DNA of 53,806 nt, from assembly GCF_025716945.1 (NCBI RefSeq), contig NZ_JAOVZT010000019.1, forward strand, positions 1 to 53,806. Direction: 5' to 3'. Below the pieces are notes generated by a model. That model was not told the origin of the DNA. It saw nothing but the letters and a program-made list of their open reading frames with translations, and searched no databases. The position numbers and the translations under genes were made by a program. Source of the DNA: Geodermatophilus sp. YIM 151500 (GTDB lineage Bacteria; Actinomycetota; Actinomycetes; Mycobacteriales; Geodermatophilaceae). How positions within the stretch are numbered: position 1 is the stretch's first letter; every line of letters begins with the position of its first letter. Positions 26,007 through 33,720 of the stretch are shown here, one piece after another.

Positions 26007-28240
26007 CGCGGCGGGCCCTCCTCCGTGAAGGTGCCGTGGCTCCGCGCACCCGCGCCGACCAGCCGCTCGTGCTCCGCCATCGCGCGCTTCTCCTCCGCCG
26101 TGGCGAACAGGCCGGAGGGCTCGACGATGTCCGACGGCACGGCCCGCTCCTCGGTGGTGGGCACCGGGCCGCGGGCCTGCAGCGCCCTGGCGATCACGAC
26201 GACGGCGTTCACCACGACCACGACGACGAGCAGCGCGAAGGCCGCCTGCAGGATCCCGTTGAGCGTCGAGTTGTAGACGATCCGGTCCATCTGCTCGGGC
26301 GTCTGCGCCGGCGCCAGGAGTTCCCCGGCGTCCTGGGCCTCGGCATAGCGGGCCCGCTGCGCGAAGTAGCCGACCGCCGGGTCGGAGGAGAACACCTTCT
26401 GGAAGCTCGCCGTCATGGTCGTGGTGAGGTCCCATGCGAGCGGGACGGCGGTCACCCAGGCGTACTTGACCTTTCCGTGCTTGATCAGCAGCACCGTGAC
26501 CAGGGTCAGCGCGATGGCGGCCAGCAGCTGGTTCGCGATGCCGAACAGCGGGAAGAGCTGGTTCACGCCGCCGAGCGGGTCGGTGACGCCGACGTAGAGT
26601 ATGTAGCCCCACAAGCCGACCACCGCGGCGCTGGCCATGATGTTGCCCGGCCGCCAGGACAGGTCACCGAAACGCCTCCAGACGTTGCCGATCGTGTCCT
26701 GCAGCATGAACCGACCCACCCGGGTGCCGGCGTCGACCGCGGTGAGGATGAACAGCGCCTCGAACATGATCGCGAAGTGGTACCAGAAGGCCGCCATCCC
26801 CGCGCCGAAGGCGTCGGAGAGGATGTTCGCGATGCCGACGGCCAGGGTCGGGGCACCGCCCGTGCGGGACACCAGGCTCGGCTCCTGCACCGCCGCCGAC
26901 GCCGCGGCGAGGTCCTGCGCCGTGGTGGGGAACCCGAGCCCGCTCACGTAGGCCGCCGCCGTCTCCGGCGTCCCGCCGGTGGCCCCGGCCGGCGCGTTCA
27001 TCGCGAAGTAGAGGCCCTGGTCGATGACCACCGCCGCGATGAGCGCGCTGATCGCGACGAAGGACTCCATCAGCATGCCGCCGTAGCCGATGAGCCGGAC
27101 CTGGCTCTCCTTGGCCACCATCTTCGGCGTCGTCCCCGAGGAGATCAGGGCGTGGAAGCCCGAGAGCGCACCGCAGGCGATGGTGATGAAGACGAACGGG
27201 AACAGCGAACCTGCGAAGACCGGCCCGGTGCCCTCCCTGGCGAACTCGGTGACGGCGTCGGCCTGCAGCACCGGCCGGGCGATGAGCAGCCCGATGGCGA
27301 GCAGGACGATGACGCCGATCTTCATGAACGTCGACAGGTAGTCGCGAGGCGTCAGCAGCAACCAGACCGGGAGCACCGAGGCCACGAAGCCGTAGAGCAC
27401 CAGCGCCAGGACCAGCCACTCCTTGGAGAGCGTGAGCGCCTCCGCCAGGCCCGTGCCGTCGATCCAGCCGCCACCGACCACCGCCAGCAGCAGCAGGACG
27501 ACCCCGATGGCCGTGGCCTCGAGCACCCGGCCCGGGCGGAGCACCCGCAGGTAGACGCCCATGAACAGCGCGATCGGGATGGTGAGCGCTATGGAGAACA
27601 CGCCCCACGGGGACTCGGCGAGCGCGTTCACCACGATCAGCGCGAGCACGGCCAGGATGATGATCATGATGGCGAAGACGGCGATGAGCGCCGCTATCCC
27701 GCCCACGATCCCGATCTCCTCGCGGACCATCTGGCCGAGGCTCTTGCCGTTGCGGCGCATCGAGAAGAACAGGACGGTCATGTCCTGCACCGCACCGGCG
27801 AAGATGACGCCGACGATGATCCAGGTGGTGCCGGGCAGGTAGCCCATCTGGGCGGCCAGCACCGGTCCGACCAGCGGTCCGGCGCCGGCGATCGCGGCGA
27901 AGTGGTGCCCGAACAGCACCCGGCGGTCGGTCACGTCGAAGTCGATGCCGTTGTGCAGGCGCTCGGCCGGGGTGGCCCGTCGGTCGTCGACCTGGAGCAC
28001 CCGGCGGGCGATGAACCGCGCGTAGAAGCGGTAGGCGATCGCGTAGGAGCACAGCGCGGCGAACAGCATCCACAGGGCCGACACCGTCTCCCCGCGCGCC
28101 AGGGCCAGGACGGTCCAGGCGGTGGCGCCCACGACCGCCACCGCCGTCCAGACGACCACCGTGCGGACGGACGGACGTCGGCGTCCGGTTCGTGCGGGAG
28201 GGGCCCCGCCGGCGTCTGACCTGCTGGCTGTGGTGGACAT
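26003..28240 (-). CDS. cstA: CstA-family pyruvate/peptide transporter
   Basis: A 745-residue polytopic membrane protein of the CstA (carbon starvation) family, known for pyruvate uptake and formerly linked to peptide uptake. Family segments include GPLVGPVLAAQMGYLPGTTW, AVQDM, SSGTTPKMVAKESQVRLIGY and VDAGTRVGRFMLQDTIGN. About 16-18 membrane helices are apparent, and the length is close to the E. coli protein (about 700 residues). The ATG at 28240 follows GGGAGGG by six bases. It forms a coupled pair with the ybdD-like gene. An upstream 187-base gap, beginning with the hairpin after the VOC gene, holds its promoter. It should import pyruvate under carbon limitation; the exact substrate is inferred from family. 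Confidence 0.94.
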   Translation of the reverse strand: MSTTASRSDAGGAPPARTGRRRPSVRTVVVWTAVAVVGATAWTVLALARGETVSALWMLFAALCSYAIAYRFYARFIARRVLQVDDRRATPAERLHNGIDFDVTDRRVLFGHHFAAIAGAGPLVGPVLAAQMGYLPGTTWIIVGVIFAGAVQDMTVLFFSMRRNGKSLGQMVREEIGIVGGIAALIAVFAIMIIILAVLALIVVNALAESPWGVFSIALTIPIALFMGVYLRVLRPGRVLEATAIGVVLLLLAVVGGGWIDGTGLAEALTLSKEWLVLALVLYGFVASVLPVWLLLTPRDYLSTFMKIGVIVLLAIGLLIARPVLQADAVTEFAREGTGPVFAGSLFPFVFITIACGALSGFHALISSGTTPKMVAKESQVRLIGYGGMLMESFVAISALIAAVVIDQGLYFAMNAPAGATGGTPETAAAYVSGLGFPTTAQDLAAASAAVQEPSLVSRTGGAPTLAVGIANILSDAFGAGMAAFWYHFAIMFEALFILTAVDAGTRVGRFMLQDTIGNVWRRFGDLSWRPGNIMASAAVVGLWGYILYVGVTDPLGGVNQLFPLFGIANQLLAAIALTLVTVLLIKHGKVKYAWVTAVPLAWDLTTTMTASFQKVFSSDPAVGYFAQRARYAEAQDAGELLAPAQTPEQMDRIVYNSTLNGILQAAFALLVVVVVVNAVVVIARALQARGPVPTTEERAVPSDIVEPSGLFATAEEKRAMAEHERLVGAGARSHGTFTEEGPPR

Positions 28241-28401
28241 GGGCGCCCTCCCTGCATGCCGGACGGCGCGGGGCCGTCCCGTGGACGAAGGGAGCATGAC
28301 AAGCCCTCGACCCGTCCGCTCGGTGGAGCCGGGCCGGATGCGGGATCCGGTGCGCGAGGTGCCGTGACCGCGCCCGGAGGTCCGCACGCAGGCCCGAACC
28401 G

Positions 28402-28422
28402 CCGTCCGGTCGTGCCGGACGG
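28402..28422 (-). terminator. Perfect 8-bp hairpin after the VOC gene
   Basis: CCGTCCGG and CCGGACGG form a perfect 8-bp stem with a five-base loop, starting five bases beyond the VOC stop on the - strand. There is no T-tract, as is common in GC-rich actinobacteria. It would separate VOC transcription from cstA. Confidence 0.5.
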
Positions 28423-28427
28423 GGTGG

Positions 28428-28844
28428 TCAGCGGGCCGGGGTGCGCACCTCCTGCACCGACCAGGTGTTGCCGTCCGGGTCGTCGAAGAACAGGAACGTC
28501 GCGTAGTCCTGCCGCTGCGGGTCGGGGCCGGGGGTCATCACGCCGTCCACGAAGTGCACCGGCCCGCTGTGCCCGACGCCGGCCGCGTCGAGCTGGGCGA
28601 TGGCTTGTTCGATGTCCGCGACGGAGAACTGGCTGCCCTTCAGCGACCCCGGCGGCCCGCCGGGCATGCCGGCGCCGAACACGATCGAGCACGCCGACCC
28701 CGGTGGGGTGACCTGGACGACGCGGAAGTCCTCCGCCGCCCGGTAGTCGGTGTCCTCGCGGAAGCCGAGCTTTCCCGCGTAGAACTGCTTGGCCCGGTCC
28801 ACGTCGGTGACCGGGACCAGGACGACTTCCAGCTTCCAGTCCAC
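28428..28844 (-). CDS. VOC (glyoxalase/bleomycin-resistance fold) protein
   Basis: A 138-residue member of the vicinal-oxygen-chelate superfamily. The opening LEVVLVPVTDVDRAKQFYAGKLGF is the classic first beta-alpha-beta module, and the end has FLFFDDPDGNTWSVQEV with the usual metal-ligand Glu near the C-terminus. The family covers glyoxalases, dioxygenases and antibiotic-binding proteins; small stand-alone actinobacterial members like this are mostly uncharacterised. The GTG start at 28844 has an excellent GGAGGAG eight bases upstream. It appears to be a single-gene unit with its own hairpin terminator, between the AMIN-like lipoprotein and cstA. Confidence 0.9.
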   Translation of the reverse strand: MDWKLEVVLVPVTDVDRAKQFYAGKLGFREDTDYRAAEDFRVVQVTPPGSACSIVFGAGMPGGPPGSLKGSQFSVADIEQAIAQLDAAGVGHSGPVHFVDGVMTPGPDPQRQDYATFLFFDDPDGNTWSVQEVRTPAR

Positions 28845-28989
28845 CTGGCACTCCTCCGGTATGGCCGGCCAGGCCGCCGTCGTCGCACGGATCCCGGAGC
28901 CGGCACGGCCGCTCGATCCTCGCGCGCCACCGCGCGCCGGGAAAGGGAGGTACGACGCGGCGCCGGGGCGCCGCGCGGGGGGCCCGGTG

Positions 28990-30147
28990 TCAGCGCGCGC
29001 TGCCGGCATCCAGGTCGAGGGTGCCGACCATCGCGTCGAGCACCTCGACGTTGCGCCGGTGGTCGAAGCACGGCAGCCCCACCGTGTCGGCGACCAGCGT
29101 GCGGGGCGCGCCGTCCGTACCGTCGGACAGGTCGATCGCGTAGGTCGTGAGCGGCGTGCCGGCGGGCCAGAGCCCGCCCTCGGTGACCTGCTCGGTGCGG
29201 ACGGCGTCCCGGCCGTCGACCGTCAGCCGCTCGCGGGAGACCTCACCGGGTCGCTCGCCGGTCACCCGGTCGAAGGCGACCGGCTCGACGGAGAGGGCGA
29301 TCGCGGCGACGCGGACGTCGGACGCCACGGGCAGGGCGAAGTCGTCCGGCGCGAACCGGCTGCACGCGGGCACCGTCTCCCCGGCGTTGACCGACCAGTC
29401 CGACGGGTAGCCGACGCGGAACCCTGCCGGGTTGGTGCAGGTCGCGCCGAGCGTTCCGCCGCCGCCGTCGCCCGGGTGCCGCACGTCGACCACCAGCCGG
29501 GGCGGGTCCTGCAGGACGGCGACGCCGAAGGGCACCCGCTCCTCGACGCCGACGGTCCAGGCCGCCATCGCCTCGAAGCCCCCGGTCCTCACGACCTCGG
29601 TGACCACCCCGGCGAGCGGCGGGTCCAGCCGGTCGGGACCGGGGTAGGTCCGGCGGGGCTGCTCGCCGGACAGGTCGACGCCGGAGGCCGGGGTGGCCCG
29701 GATCTCCAGGAAGGCCGAGCCCGCCACCTGGACCGGGGCGCCGGAGCCGTCCTCGGTGACCGGCGGCTCGACGTAGGCCACCCGGTAGCCGGGCACCCGT
29801 TCGTCGAACTCGAGCACGACGCGGTCGAAGGTCGCCTGGCCGGCCGCCCGGACATCGGTGAGGGCGGCGACCGGTCCCCCGCCGTCGGGGAAGCCGCCGG
29901 CCTCGCGGGGCTGCGTCCCCGGCTCGCCGAGGGGTTCGATCGGGTCGCCCGCGGTCGTGCCGGCGCCCAGCAGCGTCGCAGCGGCCGCGACGGTCGTCGT
30001 CCCGGCGGCGTCCCCCGGCGGGCCGACCGCGCCACCCGCACCCGCCGCGCCCCCGGTACCCGCCGCGCACCCGGCGAGCGCCGCGGCGCCCCCGACGGCG
30101 GCCAGGCGGCGAAGCGCTCGCGGGCCGGTCCCGGTCGTCGTTCTCAC
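28990..30147 (-). CDS. Secreted lipoprotein with AMIN-like domain
   Basis: A 385-residue putative lipoprotein. The N-terminal signal has arginines, an Ala-rich core and a lipobox ending L-A-G-C (C27). A Gly/Ala/Thr-rich spacer reaches about residue 85. An AMIN-like domain follows, recognisable by FDRVVLEFDERVPGYRVAYV, TYPGPDRLDPP and PPRLVVDVRH. The final ~130 residues (GATCTNPAGFRVGYPSDWSV onward) form a separate domain with three cysteines (one each in ATCTN, PACSR and LPCFD) that resembles PsbP-like or lipid-carrier secreted domains, but I cannot name it firmly. AMIN-like domains are thought to bind cell envelope components. Start choice is uncertain: GTG 30147 is used, and GTG 30153 or ATG 30219 are possible. 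It follows the 5'-nucleotidase gene by 95 bases. Confidence 0.8.
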   Translation of the reverse strand: MRTTTGTGPRALRRLAAVGGAAALAGCAAGTGGAAGAGGAVGPPGDAAGTTTVAAAATLLGAGTTAGDPIEPLGEPGTQPREAGGFPDGGGPVAALTDVRAAGQATFDRVVLEFDERVPGYRVAYVEPPVTEDGSGAPVQVAGSAFLEIRATPASGVDLSGEQPRRTYPGPDRLDPPLAGVVTEVVRTGGFEAMAAWTVGVEERVPFGVAVLQDPPRLVVDVRHPGDGGGGTLGATCTNPAGFRVGYPSDWSVNAGETVPACSRFAPDDFALPVASDVRVAAIALSVEPVAFDRVTGERPGEVSRERLTVDGRDAVRTEQVTEGGLWPAGTPLTTYAIDLSDGTDGAPRTLVADTVGLPCFDHRRNVEVLDAMVGTLDLDAGSAR

Positions 30148-30242
30148 ATCCACGACCGTGCCGTTCCGCACCGGGCGGACGGCGAAACCGGGGGGCGCGC
30201 GACGCCACCGGATCGTCATGCGACGCCGGGGGTTCCTCGCGG

Positions 30243-32021
30243 CTACGGCAGGCGGATGCGGTCGTCGGTCGGCGCGGCGACCGGCTCCCCCGCGCCCAGG
30301 TAGGCGGTGAACGCGTCCAGGTCGATCGGCCCGGTCACCGGGTTCGTGCCGGCGGTCAGCGTGGTGAAGCCGTCGCCCCCGCCGGCGAGGAAGTTGTTCA
30401 CGGTGACCCGGTAGGTCGCGGCCGGGTCGACGGCGGTGCCGCCGATCGCCAGGCTGCCGCCGACGACACGCGTGCCGGTGCACGGATCGGCCCCGACCGG
30501 CGCGCTGGCGCCGGCCGGGTCGACGACGTAGGACACCGACGCCGACGGGTAGAGCGTCCGCCCGACCTGGAACTGCTGCTCGAGCACGCAGCGCAGCTGT
30601 TCGCCGGTGAGGTCGAGGGTGACGAGGTTGTTCGCGAACGGCTGGACGGTGAACGCCTCCTCGTAGGTCACCTCGCCGGCGTCCAGGTCCGCGCGGACGC
30701 CGCCGGGGTTCATCAACGCGGCGACGGCGCCGGCCTCGTCGTCGGTGGCGGCCAGCTGCGCGTCGGCGATCACGTTGCCCAGCGGTGACTCGCCGAGGGC
30801 GTAGGTCGGCGTGCCGTCGGGCGCGGTGCCGGACTGGAACAGCTGCTCCTGGGCGCGGGTGAGCGGCTCCGCCGTCGCGCCGACGACCTCGCTCGCGATC
30901 GGGCCGAGCGCCTCGCGGTACCGGGTGATCAACCCGGTCTGCTCGGCGTCGGCGGCCACGTCGCGGGTGACGACCACGTTCTCGGCCGCCGCGGTGAGCA
31001 CCTCCCCGCTGCGGCGGTCGATGCTCAGGTCGATGTCGGTGACCAGCCGGCCGTTCGAGCTGGCGCTGGTGACGAGCGTGCCGTCCAGTTCGCAGTTGTA
31101 CGCCGTATGCGTGTGGCCGCTGACGATGACGTCGACGGCGTCGTCCATCCCGGCGGCGATGTCGACGATCGGCCCGCTCAGCCCGCTGCAGCCGTTGACG
31201 TCCCAGGCGGTCGCCCCGGTCTGCACGCCGCCCTCGTGGAGCAGCACGACGATCGCCTCGACCCCCTGTTCCCGCAGCTCGGCGACGTACCGGTCGGCGG
31301 TCTCCACCTCGTCGGCGAAGCCGAGGCCCGCCGCGGCCTCCTGGCTGACGATCTGCCCGGTGCCCTCGAGGGTCATCCCGATGAACCCGATCTCCACGCC
31401 CTGGACCTCGTGCACGGCGTACGGCGGGAGCAGCGGCTCCCCGGTCCCGGTGAGGAAGGCGTTGGCCGACAGGTACCGGAAATCGGCGCCCTCGAAGGGG
31501 GTGCCGTCGGCGCAGCCGTCGACGGGGTGGCAGCCGCCGTCCTGCATGCGCAGCAGTTCCGCGGCGCCCTCGTCGAACTCGTGGTTGCCGACGCTGGCGT
31601 AGTCCAGGCCGGCCAGGCCGAGCGCCTCGATCGTCGGCTCGTCGTGGAAGGCCGCCGACAGCAGCGGCGAGGCGCCGATCAGGTCGCCCGCGGCGACGGT
31701 GACGGTGTTCTGCTTCCGCTGCTGCTCGGCCAGCGCCGTCAGCCGGGTGGCCAGGAACTCCGCACCGCCGGCGTCGACGGTCACCGGCGCGCCGGCGGCG
31801 TCCACCCCCGTCTGGATGCGACCGCCGGACCCGGCGGGCGGCTCCAGCGCACCGTGGAAGTCGTTGAGGGCCAGCAGCTGGACGTCGACGGCGGGCGGCC
31901 CCTGCGCCGCGGTGCCCGGGCTGCCGGCCGAGGCCGGGGCGACGCCGGCGACGAGCACGGCGGACGTCGTGGTGACTGCGACAGCGGCCGCGGCGACGCG
32001 GCGGAGGCCTGGACCTGGCAT
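30243..32021 (-). CDS. Secreted 5'-nucleotidase / bifunctional metallophosphatase
   Basis: A 592-residue UshA/YfkN-type enzyme. A signal peptide with an Ala-x-Ala cleavage region (APASA, near residue 31) sends it outside the membrane. The metallophosphatase half has LNDFHG, AAGDLIGASPLL, GNHEFDEG and SGHTHTAY, supplying the two-metal site. The C-terminal 5_nucleotid_C half has GNVIADAQL, MNPGGVRADL and FTVQPFANNL, which bind the nucleoside. It should hydrolyse extracellular nucleotides to nucleosides and phosphate. No LPxTG-like anchor is apparent, so it is probably released or loosely held. ATG 32021 was chosen because the signal peptide follows directly. It is divergent from the diiron protein gene across 233 bases. 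Confidence 0.92.
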   Translation of the reverse strand: MPGPGLRRVAAAAVAVTTTSAVLVAGVAPASAGSPGTAAQGPPAVDVQLLALNDFHGALEPPAGSGGRIQTGVDAAGAPVTVDAGGAEFLATRLTALAEQQRKQNTVTVAAGDLIGASPLLSAAFHDEPTIEALGLAGLDYASVGNHEFDEGAAELLRMQDGGCHPVDGCADGTPFEGADFRYLSANAFLTGTGEPLLPPYAVHEVQGVEIGFIGMTLEGTGQIVSQEAAAGLGFADEVETADRYVAELREQGVEAIVVLLHEGGVQTGATAWDVNGCSGLSGPIVDIAAGMDDAVDVIVSGHTHTAYNCELDGTLVTSASSNGRLVTDIDLSIDRRSGEVLTAAAENVVVTRDVAADAEQTGLITRYREALGPIASEVVGATAEPLTRAQEQLFQSGTAPDGTPTYALGESPLGNVIADAQLAATDDEAGAVAALMNPGGVRADLDAGEVTYEEAFTVQPFANNLVTLDLTGEQLRCVLEQQFQVGRTLYPSASVSYVVDPAGASAPVGADPCTGTRVVGGSLAIGGTAVDPAATYRVTVNNFLAGGGDGFTTLTAGTNPVTGPIDLDAFTAYLGAGEPVAAPTDDRIRLP

Positions 32022-32254
32022 GCGGAGCGCTCCGGACGACGATGCGGACGGGAGGACCTCGGGACGGTCGGCACCTTCCCGCACTCACCGGGCGTCAACC
32101 CCCGCGCCGGCGTCCGCGCTCCGTGCGGCGGGTGGATCCCGTGCGACCACCGGCGGTCGGTCTGCCGGCCGCCCTCGGGCATGTGCCCACCGCCACCGGG
32201 TGAACGGATCGCGCCGGGGCATCGTCGGGCGCCGTCCTGGGCAAGGACGGCGGC

Positions 32255-33271
32255 ATGCGACTGCCCGAGCCCCGCGGCCCGCTCAGCGCCGCCCTGCGCG
32301 CCGACCTGGCGACCGGCACCGATCTCGCCGCGACCACCCCCGAGCTCGCCCGGTCGGTGGCCGCCACCGCGACCGATCCGCTGCTCGACGACGACCTGCA
32401 GCTCTCCCTCGCCGTCTGCTACGAGCTGCACTACCGCGGCTTCGACGACGTCGCCGACGAGTGGGAGTGGTCGCCCGGGCTCATCGGCGTCCGCCGGGTG
32501 CTGGAGGAGCGGCACACCACCGCGCTGCGCGCGCTCGTGCCCGCGGTGCCTGTCTCCGACGACCCCGTCGACGTGCAGCTGTCCGCGGTGATCGCCGCGG
32601 ACGACGGGCCCTCGCTGTCCCGCTGGCTGGCGCGCCACGGCAGCCTCGGGCAGTGGCGGGAGTACCTGACGGTCCGCTCGGTCTACCACCTCAAGGAGGC
32701 CGACCCGCACACCTTCGCCGTCCCCCGGCTGTCGGGTCGGGCGAAGGCCGCGATGGTGGAGATCCAGGCCGACGAGTACGGCGGTGGCTCGGCCGAGCGC
32801 ATGCACAGCGAGCTGTTCGCCGGGCTCATGCGCGACCTCGGCCTCGACGCCGCCTACGGCGCGCTGTGGGACGACGCCCCGGCGGTGGCGTTCGCCTCGG
32901 TGAACACCATGTCGCTGTTCGGCCTGCACCGCCGGTGGCGCGCGGCCGCGCTCGGGCACCTGGCCGCGGTGGAGATGACGTCGTCCGAGCCGAGCCGGCG
33001 GTACTCGTCCGGGCTGCGCCGGCTGGGCTTCGGTCCGCGGACGACGGTCTTCTACGACGAGCACGTCGAGGCCGACGCGGTGCACGAGCAGATCGCCGCG
33101 AGCGACATGTGCGGGTCGCTGGTGGACGAGGACCCGTCGCTCGCCGCCGACGTGCTCTTCGGCGCCGGCTGCTCGCTGGCCGTGGACGGCCTGGCGGCGA
33201 CCCACCTGCTCGGCGCCTGGGAGGCCGGCCGGTCGGCGCTGTACGGCGCACCCGAGCCGACGGCGGCCTGA
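32255..33271 (+). CDS. Haem-oxygenase-like iron-containing redox enzyme
   Basis: A 338-residue all-alpha protein of the iron-containing redox enzyme family (haem-oxygenase-like diiron oxidases). Candidate iron ligands are E57 and H59 in CYELHYRGF, E169 and D173 or E174 in VEIQADEYGG, and H184 in RMHSELF; the spacing E...H and E-x3-D/E...H fits the fold. Further histidines lie in FYDEHVEADAVHEQI. Members carry out varied O2-dependent oxidations, so the substrate cannot be given. The gene is convergent with a CDGSH iron-sulfur protein 24 bases away. As I recall, these two families are often neighbours in actinobacteria, which suggests a shared redox role. Confidence 0.85.
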   Translation: MRLPEPRGPLSAALRADLATGTDLAATTPELARSVAATATDPLLDDDLQLSLAVCYELHYRGFDDVADEWEWSPGLIGVRRVLEERHTTALRALVPAVPVSDDPVDVQLSAVIAADDGPSLSRWLARHGSLGQWREYLTVRSVYHLKEADPHTFAVPRLSGRAKAAMVEIQADEYGGGSAERMHSELFAGLMRDLGLDAAYGALWDDAPAVAFASVNTMSLFGLHRRWRAAALGHLAAVEMTSSEPSRRYSSGLRRLGFGPRTTVFYDEHVEADAVHEQIAASDMCGSLVDEDPSLAADVLFGAGCSLAVDGLAATHLLGAWEAGRSALYGAPEPTAA

Positions 33272-33295
33272 CCCGGCGGGCACGGCCGGCCGCGG

Positions 33296-33670
33296 TCACC
33301 CGCGGTCGGCCGCCCCCAGGCGCGACGCCGGGCGGGGCCGGCGCGGGGCGCTGCCGGCGACGAACCCGGCGCGCTTGTGCGTGCCGTCGCAGAACGGCTT
33401 GATACCCGACTTGCCGCAGCGGCACAGGGCGACGGTCCGCCGGCCGGGGTCGATCTCGGTGCCGTCCTGGTCGACCAGCCGGAAGTCACCGCGCACGAGG
33501 AGCGGCCCGTCGCGGTAGGGCGTGATCGTGGCGCCCGTCCGGGCGAGCGGGTCGTCGTGCCCGTCGTCGTGGCCGGCCGGGCCGGCCTCCGGCAGGGCGG
33601 CGTCGGCCGGGTGGTCGGTGGGGGCGTCGGTCGGGGCGTCGGTCGGATCGTCGGGCAGGGGCCGGGACAC
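33296..33670 (-). CDS. CDGSH-type iron-sulfur protein
   Basis: A 124-residue protein with a mitoNEET-like CDGSH domain at the C-terminus. The [2Fe-2S] ligands are C83, C85, C94 and H98 in CRCGKSGIKPFCDGTH. The N-terminal 45 residues are a low-complexity acidic stretch with TDAP repeats, probably disordered. GTG 33670 is used; GTG 33703 is in frame and possible, and neither has a strong ribosome site. The protein is probably a cytoplasmic electron carrier or iron-sulfur donor. It ends 24 bases from the convergent diiron redox gene, and follows glnE on the - strand by about 50 bases. Confidence 0.9.
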   Translation of the reverse strand: MSRPLPDDPTDAPTDAPTDHPADAALPEAGPAGHDDGHDDPLARTGATITPYRDGPLLVRGDFRLVDQDGTEIDPGRRTVALCRCGKSGIKPFCDGTHKRAGFVAGSAPRRPRPASRLGAADRG

Positions 33671-33720
33671 CCGGTCGTCGTGCCCCGCACCGCCGCTCCG
33701 CACACCCGGCGGAACCCCGC

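Noticed and set aside
26036-28219. Long + strand open frame opposite cstA
   Set aside because: His/Asp/Arg/Gln-rich composition typical of the antisense of a membrane protein gene; no motif is recognisable.
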